From: JAWKZG01 sp041396125
GTDB taxonomy: Bacteria; Pseudomonadota; Gammaproteobacteria; Competibacterales; Competibacteraceae
Reading direction: 5' to 3'
NCBI GenBank assembly: GCA_041396125.1
Contig: JAWKZG010000013.1
Span: forward strand, 62,001 to 126,000
DNA: 64,000 bases
The position numbers and the translations under genes are program-made. Position 1 is the first letter of the stretch; every line of letters begins with the position of its first letter. This document shows, one piece after another, positions 48,402-57,765 of this stretch. Under the pieces are notes generated by a model. The model was not told where the DNA came from. It searched no databases and saw only the letters and a list, made by a program, of their open reading frames with translations.

Positions 48402-48423
48402 GTTATTGCCTCTTATAAATACT

Positions 48424-49541
48424 TCATGCCTCAGCCGGTACAGCTAAGGCTTTTTCGTGGGGATCGAACAAGCGCAGGGCGCTTATATCCAGGTGAATAT
48501 CCAGGGTGTCGCCGTTGCGGGCCGTTGAGTCACGCCCGACCCGCGCTACGATTTCATGCGGAGTACCGTCCAGTGCCAGCAAAAGCAGAGTATCGGCACG
48601 AGGGGTTCCACAATGTTGACACTGGCCCGCAAGGCGGCGGTCGGTCGACCTCTTGCCCGTTCTGGTCGCTCGTACAAGCCTTCCGGGCGAATGCCCAGAA
48701 TGACATCGCTGTTTGCTGCCAAGGCTGGAGAGGCAGACAGTGCGCTTAGCGGGAGGCTGTTATTGCCAATGCAGTACCGGTCAGACCATGATCATGCGTG
48801 CAGCCCGCCGGTAGCAGATTCATGCCCGGACTGCCGAGAAACCGGGCGACAAAGGTGTCGGCCGGATAACGGTATACCTCCAGCGGTGAACCTACCTGGG
48901 CGATACGGCCCTTGTTCATGATGCAGATGCGATGTCCCATGGTCATGGCTTCGATCTGATCATGTGACGTAAATCATGGTCGTGCCAAGATTGCGCTGCT
49001 GTTTGACCAGCTCACTGCGGGTGGACACGCGCAAGGCAGCATCCAGATTGGATAGCGGTTCATCGAGCAGAAATACCTTGGGGTTGCGGACAATAGCGCG
49101 ACCCAGAGCGACCCGTTGCCGTTGCCCGCCTGACAGTGCATGCGGTTTGCGATCCAGATACGGGGTCAGCCCGATGGTCTCGGCGGTTGCCCTGACCCGG
49201 CGTTCCAGTTCAGCACCTTTAATGCCGCGCCGGCGCAGGCCGAATGCCATATTGTCCCGGACTGTCATATGCGGATAAAGCGCGTAGGACTGAAAAACCA
49301 TGGCGATATCACGGTCTTTGGCCGGTATTTTATTCATTAACACATCGTCAATTAGCAACTCGCCGGCCGAGATGTTTTCCAGGCCTGCCACCATGCGCAG
49401 GGTAGTTGATTTGCCGCAGCCGGAAGGCCCCAGCAGCACCATGAATTCACCGTCGTCTACGGTCAGGCTGACGGCATCGACGGCGGGTTCAGACTGGCCA
49501 CTGTAATACTTGCTGAGTTGTTTAAGTTGTACTATCGCCAT
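48424..49541 (-). pseudogene. Carbohydrate ABC transporter ATPase (MalK/UgpC type, frameshifted)
   Basis: Start MAIVQLKQLSKYYSGQ at 49541. The ATPase domain is intact to ~49000: Walker A LLGPSGCGKSTTLRMVAGLE, Q-loop AMVFQSYALYPHMTVRDNMA, signature ALSGGQRQRVALGRAIVRNP, Walker B VFLLDEPLSNLDAALRV. One shift in front of DQIEAMTMGHRICIMNKGRI links to VGSPLEVYRYPADTFVARFL, and a second leads into the C-terminal OB-like domain, which ends LRLFDPHEKALAVPAEA at 48424. This is the subunit that powers the CUT1 importer encoded upstream. Confidence 0.87.
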
Positions 49542-49575
49542 CGGGAGGTGCTCATTCTCATCCGGTTTTTTTGCC

Positions 49576-50406
49576 TCACTTGACTGCTCCCGCTGTCATG
49601 CCCTGAATCAGTTTTTCGGAAAAAACAGCGTAAATAATGATGATCGGAATGACCGCGATCATCATGCCCGTCGCAATCATGCCGGTATCTTCCAGCCGGT
49701 CACCCATGAATTTTTGAATCCCGAGTGGCAGCGTGCGTTTGTCGTCATCGGTAATGAGTACGACCGCATACAGAAACTCGTTCCAGAGGTGGATCGTATT
49801 TAAAATCATGGTGGTAATAATGGCAGGCATTCCGACCGGTACCGTAATGCGCCAGAAAATTTCCAGATCGGAATACCCGTCCATACGGGCAGCATCGAAT
49901 AAATCCTGTGGCAAACGGGCGAAAAAACCTTCCAGCAGGAACACGGTCAGGGGCAGCTGGATCGAGACGTACACCAGGATCAGGCCGATATGACTGTTAA
50001 ACAAACCATATTCGACCAGCACCTGGAACAGGGCGATGATGGTGATCTGCGGCGGAAAAATAATGGTCGAGAAGATAACAAAATACACCAGCCGGTTGCC
50101 GCGAAAACGATACCGGGCCAGACAGTGTGCCGCCAGTGCTCCGATCACGCTCAGTAAAATGACCGATACGACGACTACAATCGTGCTGTTCCAGAAATAC
50201 GCCGCATAGTTTGAGGAATACCAGGCATCGAGATATTTCGACCAGTGCCAGGTCTCGGGCCAGGCATACGGGTCAGCCGAGATCTCCGAGGTGGTTCGCA
50301 CACTCATCAGGGCAGTCCAGACAAACGGGCCGGCTGCATACGCGGTATAGAGACTCAGGCCCAGCAGCAGCAAGGTCTGACTGATCATCTGGCGGGTAAT
50401 AAGCAA
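49576..50406 (-). CDS. Carbohydrate ABC transporter permease (MalG-like, CUT1)
   Basis: A six-helix permease with TIIFPPQITIIALFQVLVEY, and the coupling motif RMDGYSDLEIFWRITVPVGM PAIITTMI, the EAA loop of MalG-type proteins. A frame upstream to 50577 overlaps the preceding gene and is not homologous. TTG 50406 has GGAG eight bases upstream and overlaps the previous stop region, so I prefer it; ATG 50388 is the alternative. The last residues (EKLIQGMTAGAVKG-like end) are standard. Confidence 0.88.
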   Translation of the reverse strand: MLITRQMISQTLLLLGLSLYTAYAAGPFVWTALMSVRTTSEISADPYAWPETWHWSKYLDAWYSSNYAAYFWNSTIVVVVSVILLSVIGALAAHCLARYRFRGNRLVYFVIFSTIIFPPQITIIALFQVLVEYGLFNSHIGLILVYVSIQLPLTVFLLEGFFARLPQDLFDAARMDGYSDLEIFWRITVPVGMPAIITTMILNTIHLWNEFLYAVVLITDDDKRTLPLGIQKFMGDRLEDTGMIATGMMIAVIPIIIIYAVFSEKLIQGMTAGAVK

Positions 50407-50408
50407 AC

Positions 50409-51359
50409 TCAGTACTCCAGTTTGTCGCGTTGACGGAATACCAGCTTCAGGATCAGCACGCAGGCGAGAACGACTACAAACCAGACCACTGCGATAGCAG
50501 ACGGATAGCCGAGATCGAAGGAGCTCCAGTTGAAAGCCCGTTTGTAGACATACGTGGAGACGGTTTCGGTGGACCACAGCGGACCGCCCTGGGTCATGAT
50601 CCAGACCAGATCGAAGACTTTCATTTTGCCGATCAGGGAAAGGATCAGCAGATTGACCAGGGTCGGTTTGATCATCGGAATCATCACAAACCAGGCTCGT
50701 TTGAACCAGTTACAGTTATCCAGCTCGGCGGCTTCCAGCACTTCCCTGGGCAGGGCCGCCAGCGCAGCCAGACAGACCACCATATTAAAGCCCGCCCACT
50801 TCCAGGTATGGGTGAAAATGATGGCCCAGAGTGCAGTATCCGGATCACCGATCCAGGCGTGGGTCCAGTCATCCAGCCCCAGGGCGCGCAAAAACGCATT
50901 CACGATGCCCCAGTCGTAGTTGTAGATCCACATCCAGACCACACCAACCACGACATAGGAGATCAGTACCGGGGTGAACCAGGCGACCCGGAAAAAACGT
51001 GCAAAAGGTACTCGCGAATACAGCGCCAGCGCCAGAATCAAACCGACGCCAACGTCAATGAAGGGTGCCGCACCGGCCCATATCAGGGTGTTGCTGACGG
51101 CTTTTACAAACAGGGCGTCTTTGCTGAAAAGCTCAATGAAATGCGCCCAGCCGACAAACTGATCGGCATCCCGTGGCTTGATGATATGCACGGCATTATA
51201 GAAAGTCCGGGCAACGGGATAGGCCGTAAAAGCCAGGTAAACCAGTAAGGCCGGGGTCAGGAACACCATGATCGTGCGCCATGGCGTATCGCTGTCCGGA
51301 TGTCCGTGCCAGCTGCGCGGTAACCGCAGCCGGCGCGGTTTGCTTGTTGTCAGGGCCAT
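50409..51359 (-). CDS. Carbohydrate ABC transporter permease (MalF/UgpA-like, CUT1)
   Basis: 316 residues, six helices. LTPALLVYLAFTAYPVARTF YNAV is the usual opening; the coupling loop is EAAELDNCNWFKRAWFVMIP and a late helix follows KVFDLVWIMTQGGPLWSTET VS, characteristic of sugar permeases of the CUT1 class. It starts 5 bp after the binding-protein stop and its stop lies 3 bp from the next TTG start. Confidence 0.92.
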   Translation of the reverse strand: MALTTSKPRRLRLPRSWHGHPDSDTPWRTIMVFLTPALLVYLAFTAYPVARTFYNAVHIIKPRDADQFVGWAHFIELFSKDALFVKAVSNTLIWAGAAPFIDVGVGLILALALYSRVPFARFFRVAWFTPVLISYVVVGVVWMWIYNYDWGIVNAFLRALGLDDWTHAWIGDPDTALWAIIFTHTWKWAGFNMVVCLAALAALPREVLEAAELDNCNWFKRAWFVMIPMIKPTLVNLLILSLIGKMKVFDLVWIMTQGGPLWSTETVSTYVYKRAFNWSSFDLGYPSAIAVVWFVVVLACVLILKLVFRQRDKLEY

Positions 51360-51363
51360 GCGG

Positions 51364-52642
51364 CTACTGTTTACAGGCAGCGTCCATCATGTCGGTGGCA
51401 TCGTCGACATCGATCTGCCCGGCGGGAAAGGCCGCGTTCATCACTTGTTTAAAGGTTTCGGCACACTGCCCTTTAATATGATGCTGGGGGATACCAACAA
51501 AGAATCGGGCATTGGTATTCAGGGCTTCCAGCTCCTCGAAATACGGTTTGTACTGGCCGGTAATCTGGCTGGCGTCACTTTTTATGCCGGTTTGAACCAA
51601 AATTGTAGCCAGCCATTGTGTGCCCATTTCCGGCGCGTTGCCATTTCGTTCAATACGGCAGCCGCGAGGGCCGGGTTTTTGAATCAGCATTAACGCAAAA
51701 ACTGCCGCCAACGGCACTGGTTTTACACTCGGGACAGGCCGCTGCGTCCGGTACCGGCACATTCATGATACCCAGGGCGAAATCTTCCGGTTGGCCACCT
51801 TTATCAACCGGATTAAAGGCGCGACTGGTGTACCAGCTGCCCATCGGGAACATCAAACCGCCAGGCTTGGTGTGGAAATAATAGTGTGATTCGCCGAGTT
51901 TGAGGGTGGAAAAACTTTTTGGGTAAGCGCCGCATCAACCAGATCCCTGACGTATTGAAACGCCTCAATGACTCGGGGATCTTTATAGGACAACTCGCCG
52001 TTCAGCAGTTTCTGGTAATCGTCCGGGCCAATTTTTTTCAGGATGACCTCGTGCAAAAAAATGCGCCGGGGAAAGGAGCGATCCCCACGCCCTGCACAAT
52101 CGGAGTGATGCCGGCGGCTGCAGACTGTTTTACCAGATCCAGGAAGGCTGTCTGATCGAGTTGTTTGAGTCCGGCAACTGCACACCAAGTGCGTCCATTT
52201 TGGCACGGTCGTAATACAGTTCTACGGTATAGGCTTCCAGCGGCAGCGCATAGGTCTGACCGTCGAAAGTCCAGCTTGCCCGCGCCCAGGGTTCGACCTG
52301 ATCCCAGTCGATCGCATCATCCAGCGGATAGAGCAGGCCGTTATCGATATATTCTGTCTGGTTGGGTTCGCAATAGAAAATGTCAGGGCCGGTATTCGCT
52401 TGCAAGGACGCTTTCAGCGCGGCATACAAGGGGTTTTTCTGATACCAGCTTATTTTGACATTGACATCGGGGTGCTTTTCCTCAAAACGCCGCGCTGCCT
52501 CCTCGACAAAAGCGACTTTGGTTTCATGGTCAGCCCAATGGCTCCACAGGGTTACTTCCTCAGCCTGAACCGGGCTCAAGACTACTGAGCCCGCCATTAG
52601 ACCGCATAGTGCGGCGATACGGCTGGTGCGAGCAGATGACAT
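51364..52642 (-). pseudogene. Carbohydrate ABC transporter extracellular binding protein (frameshifted)
   Basis: ATG 52642 has GGAGG seven bases upstream, and the product starts with a signal peptide (RIAALCGLMAGSVVLSPVQA). The mature part has TLWSHWADHETKVAFVEEAA RRFEEKHPDVNVKISWYQ and YAALKASLQANTGPDIFYCE, typical of SBP_bac_1. After shifts near 52170, 51860 and 51700 it reads PRVIEAFQYVRDLVDAALTQ, MMFPMGSWYTSRAFN, PVDKGGQPEDFALGIMNVPV and QWLATILVQTGIKSDASQIT. The end is DDATDMMDAACKQ. About 427 residues. First gene of the operon. Confidence 0.85.
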
Positions 52643-52746
52643 CTGTTGTTCCTCCGGTGGTTGGTAGTAACCGAAATTTTTAGTTGTCTGGCCCTGCGCG
52701 GTTTTCATCACAATCCAGCTGGGCAAGGCTTTATTAAACGTCAATA

Positions 52747-52762
52747 AAATTATTAATAATTT
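52747..52762. promoter_or_regulatory. 16-bp perfect palindrome before the carbohydrate ABC operon
   Basis: AAATTATTAATAATTT is self-complementary and lies ~105 bp upstream of the binding-protein ATG. It is directly followed by GCA, so the word AATTTGCA is present here and again at 55828-55835. Likely an operator; the regulator may be the GntR protein encoded at 55855 or a distant one. Confidence 0.55.
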
Positions 52763-52846
52763 GCACGATACTTTTTTTACTGACGGCTTGCAAGTGATTG
52801 TGCGACACGTTTTCTGGCAGTCAGGATGGGCTTTTTGAAACAGACG

Positions 52847-53592
52847 CTAAACGGCTGTTAAGCCGTTGCGGCTTGGTTGTAAAGCATCGGGCATACGCCC
52901 TTTCCAGGTGTTCCAGGTGGCATCATCAGTGATCAGTTCAGCCATGAAATGGCCTACGTTGATGCGACTGCTGGTACCGGCATTGAAGATCGCGCTGCGG
53001 GTCGGGGAGGCGTGTAACTCGTACCCGCTGACCTCGCTGGCATCGATCAGACTGTCCGGTCGAACAGCTACCCATTCAATTGCCGCGTCGTTTTGGCCAA
53101 TACGGGTGCGCAGATAATCAGCCGCTTGTTCGTTATCCACGTGTGGTGGCAGCAGCAGACGAAGCAGGCCGATGACACATTTCTGGCCCAGGGATATCTG
53201 CTCAGACAGGTCGCGGTTGCTGTTGCCAGCGGTGTTCATAAGTACAAACTTGACGGGCCTTGCCGGTTTGTGGGTTTTGATGGCATTGCAGAAACGGCGG
53301 GTGGCATCCGTCACCAGTCGGCGCGGCTGGCCGTATATACCTTGCCAGCTCAGGGTGTGTCCCAGACACGAAGCTACCGCGTCACGTAGCCATCGACCAG
53401 CCGGGCCATCTCGGCATCGCTGAGTTCCAGAACGCTGGCGTGAGTGATGGATACGTTCGGGTGATCCTTGATGCCAGCAGGCAGTTTATCGGGCGCTCGT
53501 ACAATAATCCTGACGTGCTGATCGCGCTGGAGCAACTGCTCCACCAGCAACCGTCCGGTCGCACCGCTTGCGCCAAGTACCAGCGTCGTCAT
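52847..53592 (-). pseudogene. NAD(P)-binding Rossmann protein (NmrA/SDR-a type, one frameshift)
   Basis: ATG 53592 gives MTTLVLGASGATGRLLVEQL, the atypical SDR dinucleotide loop, then IIVRAPDKLPAGIKDHPNVS. The frame breaks near 53380 and resumes MTDATRRFCNAIKTHKPARP, KFVLMNTAGNSNRD and EWVAVRPDSLIDASEVSGYE. This is the NAD(P)H-binding_10 group of ~245 residues (epimerase-like reductases or NADPH sensors). The active-site tyrosine motif is not conserved, as usual for the group. The gene stands alone. Confidence 0.8.
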
Positions 53593-53695
53593 TTTTCTGT
53601 ATCCCCGGAACACGTTGAGCAATAGTGGGTTTTTTTAGGAGCCATTGGGTTATCCACGTGTTTATAACGATTAGACGAAAAAGCATACCCGGTAA

Positions 53696-53728
53696 TCCAG
53701 CCGCGCCCGCAAGCGAGCAGCGGCTGGA
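53696..53728 (-). terminator. Hairpin terminator downstream of sugE
   Basis: TCCAGCCGC pairs exactly with GCGGCTGGA; inside, GC-C-CGC and GCG-A-GC extend the stem with one mismatch. On the minus strand a TTTTT run follows about 14 nt later. It lies 8 bp after the sugE stop. Confidence 0.55.
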
Positions 53729-53736
53729 TGGGTTCG

Positions 53737-54057
53737 CTAAGCCGATGAGGTCAGCTTAAGGCCAATGATACCTGCAATAATGAGTGCAAGACTCATAAGC
53801 CGGCCTGCATTGGCTGGCTCGGCAAACAATACTATCCCCAATACGGCAGTACCAACTGCCCCCACGCCGACCCAGATCGCATAGGCTGTGCCGACAGGCA
53901 GTGATTTCATCGCAATGCCCAGCAGTCCTAGACTGACAGCCATTGCCAGCACGGTGCCGATCGAAGGCCAAAGACGTGTAAAGCCGGCAGTATATTTAAG
54001 ACCAATTGCCCAACCGATTTCAAAAAGTCCAGCAAGGACCAGGATTACCCAGTTCAA
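53737..54057 (-). CDS. sugE: sugE/gdx, small multidrug-resistance family guanidinium exporter
   Basis: 106 residues, four helices. From TTG 54057 (AGG seven bases upstream) it reads NWVILVLAGLFEIGWAIGLK YTAGFTRLWPS, with the essential membrane glutamate in LFEIGW, then AMKSLPVGTAYAIWVGVGAV and LMSLALIIAGIIGLKL. These are the features of SugE/Gdx, a proton-coupled guanidinium exporter, rather than of EmrE-type drug exporters. A longer frame to 54123 would put the start inside the riboswitch and is rejected. The upstream guanidine-II riboswitch supports the substrate directly. Confidence 0.92.
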   Translation of the reverse strand: MNWVILVLAGLFEIGWAIGLKYTAGFTRLWPSIGTVLAMAVSLGLLGIAMKSLPVGTAYAIWVGVGAVGTAVLGIVLFAEPANAGRLMSLALIIAGIIGLKLTSSA

Positions 54058-54078
54058 ATCAACACCTAATAAGATAAG

Positions 54079-54127
54079 CGGGGTCGTCCCCGTAGCAGGA
54101 AAAGGAAATGAGGTCGTCCACATTTCC
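54079..54127 (-). ncRNA. Guanidine-II (mini-ykkC) riboswitch
   Basis: On the minus strand two hairpins each carry the loop ACGA: 54127-54104 has arms GGAAATGTGG and CCTCATTTCC (one T-T mismatch), and 54092-54079 has CGGGG and CCCCG. An 11-nt linker joins them. Tandem hairpins with ACGR loops closed by G-C pairs are the defining pattern of the guanidine-II class, which turns on guanidinium exporters. The ribosome site AGG at 54067-54065 lies 12 nt after the second stem, where it can be masked when ligand is absent. Gene context (SugE) agrees. Confidence 0.9.
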
Positions 54128-54210
54128 TGAGGCTACAAGCCCAAATCCCATATCGGATACCGTCATTTATTCTCGTGAAGACGGGCTTCCGAATGTGTCA
54201 GCTTACGACC

Positions 54211-54828
54211 TTATAACAAAATACTCTGAAGCTGCCACCCGGCGAATCCTAGCAGAAAAACACCGGCACTGCGGCTGATCCAGAGCATAGTCGATGAACC
54301 GATTCTATGCCTCACCAGCGATACACTGGCGGCCAGCAGCAGCCACCACAGTGCTGACCCGAAAAAGACCCCCAAGACCATCAGACTTGCTGAACGCGGC
54401 GCTAACACGTCGGTATCGCTCAAAGCCGCGAAGATGGCTAAAAAGGAAAGAATAGTCATCGGGTTAGTGAGTGTCAGAGCCAGAGTAGAGAGATACGCGT
54501 TCAGGGCACTGCTCTTTGTAGATCCGGCGCTGCTGCCTGCAACAGGCTTTGTCCTGAGCAGCTGAAACCCCAACCACGCCAGAAACAGGCCCCCAAAAAG
54601 CGTCAATGGCGTAGACAGGGCGGTAAACAGATGCGTGATCGCAGTTAGTCCGAAAGCGCCCATTGCACCGTAAATGGCATCGGCTGTAGCGGCGCCAAGC
54701 CCACAAACAAAGCCCGCTCTCGGGCCTTGCAGCAAGGTTCGCTGCATACAGAGTAAGCCAATGGGCCCGACGGGGGCGGCAATCGACAAGCCAACCATCG
54801 CCGCCTTGCCAAAGAGTAGGTAATCCAC
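54211..54828 (-). CDS. LysE/RhtB-family amino acid exporter
   Basis: 205 residues with six helices. The opening GLSIAAPVGPIGLLCMQRTL LQGPRAGFVCGLGAATADAI is the LysE signature, ending with LALTLTNPMTILSFLAIFAA in the second half. It starts at GTG and is divergent from the Lrp-type gene, the classic exporter-regulator arrangement. Confidence 0.92.
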   Translation of the reverse strand: MDYLLFGKAAMVGLSIAAPVGPIGLLCMQRTLLQGPRAGFVCGLGAATADAIYGAMGAFGLTAITHLFTALSTPLTLFGGLFLAWLGFQLLRTKPVAGSSAGSTKSSALNAYLSTLALTLTNPMTILSFLAIFAALSDTDVLAPRSASLMVLGVFFGSALWWLLLAASVSLVRHRIGSSTMLWISRSAGVFLLGFAGWQLQSILL

Positions 54829-54965
54829 AGTTTATACGTCCTGAAATCTGACCATATACCGTAGATAGTGTGCCTGCGCTGCTGTTATTGTTGAATGCAA
54901 AATTTATGGTATATTTTGAATATTTATTAAAATTTTTAGGTAAATAGAGTAATTTTTATAAATTA

Positions 54966-55412
54966 ATGAATATTGATACCGTTTCCTGGAAAATATTAAA
55001 TGCTGTGCAGCGGGATGGCCGTATATCGCTTAAAGCACTGGCGCAGGAAGCAGGGCTATCTTTACCGGCAACCTCAGAACGCCTAAAGCGGCTGGAAGAG
55101 GCGGGTATTATCAGCGGCTACCGCGCAGTCGTTGCGCCGGAAGCCGTGGGTTATGGCGTAACCTCCGTCATCGGCATGACAACGCTTAAACCGGAAAAAG
55201 CCCGACTGCTGGCTTTGCTGAAAGAAATGCCCGAAGTCATAGAATGCCTGCATGTTACCGGGCAGGATTCTTACCTGCTACGAGTCGTCACTAAAGATAT
55301 CAAACACCTGGAGGATATCGTCGGCTTGATCAATGAATACGGCGAAACACGAACCTCTATTGTCATGTCGCAGCCCATCCGGATGCGGGGTATTGGCGAG
55401 ATTTCGGGTTAA
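54966..55412 (+). CDS. Lrp/AsnC-family transcriptional regulator
   Basis: 148 residues. Helix-turn-helix: WKILNAVQRDGRISLKALAQ EAGLSLPATSERLKRLEEAG. RAM/Lrp ligand domain: VTSVIGMTTLKPEKARLLAL and MPEVIECLHVTGQDSYLLRV. It probably activates lysE in response to an amino acid. The 137 bp between the two genes is strongly AT-rich, as expected for a shared control region. Confidence 0.92.
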   Translation: MNIDTVSWKILNAVQRDGRISLKALAQEAGLSLPATSERLKRLEEAGIISGYRAVVAPEAVGYGVTSVIGMTTLKPEKARLLALLKEMPEVIECLHVTGQDSYLLRVVTKDIKHLEDIVGLINEYGETRTSIVMSQPIRMRGIGEISG

Positions 55413-55450
55413 GTCGTTATGGACGATGACGTTTGCCACTTGGTGAGCAA

Positions 55451-55743
55451 CCCCGGATGCCGTTTCACTCTATCCGGGCTACTTACCCGTCAACCCCACA
55501 CACCAAGCCGTTATTCTCGCGTAGGCGGGAATCCAGAGCAGGGAGGTATCGTGCCGTGATTTGTCCCCGGATGCCGTTTCACTCTATTCGGGCTACAGCA
55601 CATTTTCTCCGTCATTCCCGCGCAGGCGGGAATCCAGGGCAGGGAGGTATCGTGCCGTGATTTGTCCCCGGATGCCGTTTCACTCTATCCGGGCTGCAGC
55701 ACAATTTCTCCGTCATTCCCGCGTAGGCGGGAATCCAGGGCAG
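55451..55743 (+). repeat. Dispersed palindromic repeat, tandem triplicate
   Basis: Three units beginning CCCCGGATGCCGTTTCACTC at 55451, 55565 and 55666 (period 114 and then 101 bp), each carrying TTCTCGC or TTCCCGC...GGCGGGAATCCAG. The linker GGGAGGTATCGTGCCGTGAT is common to units one and two. The third unit is truncated after GGCAGAATACA. Confidence 0.85.
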
Positions 55744-55801
55744 AATACACTGGAGTTGCGGATGCCCTTGCAGACTATCAAAACCAGGGGTCATTGGGGT
55801 T

Positions 55802-55836
55802 CTGCAAATTTCAATGATATTATTAATAATTTGCAG
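55802..55836. promoter_or_regulatory. Long inverted repeat before the GntR gene
   Basis: CTGCAAATT (55802-55810) and AATTTGCAG (55828-55836) are exact complements 17 bp apart. Between them ATTATTAATAAT is itself palindromic and matches the site at 52747. The block ends 18 bp before the GntR ATG, so autoregulation is likely. Confidence 0.6.
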
Positions 55837-55854
55837 AGATGCTACCCGGATACT

Positions 55855-56643
55855 ATGGCAAGATCATCTGACAGCACATCACCGGCCTCTGCTGCTGGAC
55901 GCAGAAAAACATCATCGCGCTCTGGCGGACTGCCTGGCGTTGAGGAAGTCGTGCGTATTCTGGAAGAGGACATTATCTTTGGGCGCCTCAAACCTCGCGA
56001 GCGCCTGGTTGAAGATGTGCTCATGGCGCGGCTGGCGGTCAAACGGCATGTGGTGCGTCAGGCGCTGGCCGAATTGGAACGACTGGGTGTGGTCGTGCGG
56101 GAACGCAATAAAGGCTCAGCTGTGCGCGATTTTGCGCCGCAGGACGTTGAGGCAATTTATGATGTGCGCGCCGTTTTGCAACGCCATGCCGCCAGTCTAA
56201 TTCCCTTTCCGGTGGCCCCTGATGTAGTGGCAGAACTGGAAGCAATTCATGCCCGTCACAGCCAGGCGGTTGAGGCGGGGGATTTGCGCGCCGTCTACCG
56301 GCTGAACAACGAATTTCACGCGATGCCTTGGTTTGCGGCCTGCGGCAATCCGTATCTGGTTGCGACAATTTCCGAATATGCCTGGCTGGTACATTGCCAT
56401 CTGATCCTATCGTATTGCCGATCCCAAACTGTTGCGCCAGGCGCGGACGAACACGCTTTAATGATTGAGGCCTCGCGTGGGGATCGCAAAAATGCTGATG
56501 GAACTTCGCGAGCAGCATATTCTGGCCCTCAAAAGAGGCATATCTGGCGCAGGAACGTCCGCGCTCGCGTTGCGGGCCTGGTCTGCCGGATAGGATTGAA
56601 GCGGCCGAGCGGGCTGCAGACACGCCACGTACCGGCGCTTTGA
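55855..56643 (+). pseudogene. GntR-family (FCD) regulator, frameshifted near the C-terminus
   Basis: ATG 55855. After a Ser-rich arm the wHTH is VEEVVRILEEDIIFGRLKPR ERLVEDVLMARLAVKRHVVR QALAELERLGVVVRERNKGS. The FCD domain begins VEAIYDVRAVLQRHAASLIP and has YRLNNEFHAMPWFAACGNPY LVATI. Near 56400 the frame shifts; neighbouring frames show IADPKLLRQAR, ARGDRKMLMEL and KEAYLAQERPRSR. The natural length is ~225 residues; the end at 56643 is approximate. It likely controls the adjacent SDR/IclR or the carbohydrate operon that shares its operator word. Confidence 0.78.
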
Positions 56644-56925
56644 TGCGGCTTTTATCGGAAAGTAGCAGAATCTGCCCGTAACTATCTGTTTTTACTGATT
56701 TATGATATGGTCACCGCAACTAACGGCGACCTGACCACCCTGCGACCGGGCGAAACTCACGCTGCGATAAACGCAAAGCAAAGTTCATGCCCAGCATCAC
56801 CGACAGATTGTGCAGGCGATTATTGACAGTGATGCCGACGCGCCGAGCGCGACATGCATGATCATATTGCGGATGTGCAACAGCAGATTACCGCATCAAT
56901 GACACCGCAGCCGACGCAGGCCTGA
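56640..56925 (+). pseudogene. C-terminal remnant of a second FCD-type regulator
   Basis: Fragments read MRLLSES, RNYLFLLIYDMVTATNGDLT TLRPGET, AQHHRQIVQAI and MHDHIADVQQQITASMTPQP TQA ending TGA 56923-56925. The HHRQIVQAI...DMHDHIADV pattern is the last two helices of FCD (FadR C-terminal) domains. No DNA-binding half is attached and at least two shifts occur, so this is either a decayed second regulator or a badly read extension of the previous gene. Confidence 0.4.
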
Positions 56926-57746
56926 AACCGGCCAGCCCCCGCGCTCAAAGCGCCGGGCTTGGCTGGATAGACGTGCATGCAGTCATTGATGCGATCAGCG
57001 GCCTGGCCGATCTGTTGTTTCAGCCAGTCCGCACCCAAAGCGCTCAGGCGGGCCTCGTCGACAATAAAAATCAGACTGCCGACGATCCGGTTGCCGGAAT
57101 CGAACAGCGGCGCGCCAATACCGACCAGACCAGGGTCCACTTCGCCGTGACTGATTAATATCCTCTCGCGGCGCAGGGCGCGGATATTGGCGCTGAATTC
57201 GGCCCAGCAGTTCCTGCCCAAACCGGCAGCGGCGATCTCATCGGCGTGTTGCAGCATGATATTGTTGAGCTGATAGGTGGACAGATGCGGCCAGAATCGT
57301 CTTGGCGGTGGCCCCGCTGAACAGCGGCATCGGCCGTCCCCGCTGATAACTGCTGCGAATACTGTCATCGGGCCAGGTCTGATCGGCACACATGACTTTA
57401 TCGCCGTAATAGCGGCACAGCATGATATTCAGCCCCAATCGGGCCGCTACTTCTCCATCACCGGTCGGGCTGCGGTTGTCAGCGGATCGGTAAGGCGAAC
57501 CAGTCGGTCCAGCCTGATAATGCGCGGTCCCAGAGATACCATGCCACCATCGGTGGCCACCAGACCGGTATTGGCCAGCGACTTGATATAGCGGTAGGTG
57601 GTTGCTGGAGACGCCCAGATAGTCGACGATCTCGTCGGTAGCCACCTGATGCCGGTGTTCTCCGAACAGGTCGAGTATTCTCAGCATATTGTCCAGGCTA
57701 CCCGCGAATGATTACAGCCCGCCAGTTTGCGCAATATCTGCTCCAT
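56862..57746 (-). pseudogene. IclR-family regulator (frameshifted)
   Basis: ATG 57746 gives MEQILRKLAG; a shift links to MLRILDLFGEHRHQVATDEI VDYLGVS, the wHTH. Another frame provides TTYRYIKSLANTGLVATDGG and RIIRLDRLVRLTDPLTTAAR PVM. The effector domain continues GLNIMLCRYYGDKVMCADQT, then HADEIAAAGLGRNCWAEFSA NI, ERILISHGEVDPGLVGIGAP LFD and GSLIFIVDEARLSALGADWL. At least three shifts. The natural stop is probably near 56925; the open frame runs to 56862 and overlaps the plus-strand remnant. It lies directly downstream of an SDR on the same strand. Confidence 0.72.
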
Positions 57747-57765
57747 CACAGGTTTTTTAACTATT

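Noticed and set aside
53737..54123. Longer 128-residue start for SugE
   Set aside because: It would place the first 22 codons across the riboswitch and lacks family similarity; the TTG at 54057 fits the family N-terminus and a ribosome site.
55451..55743. Possible CRISPR array (three regularly spaced repeats)
   Set aside because: The whole ~101-bp unit is repeated, including the parts that would be spacers, and the same unit is dispersed elsewhere. No cas genes are present.
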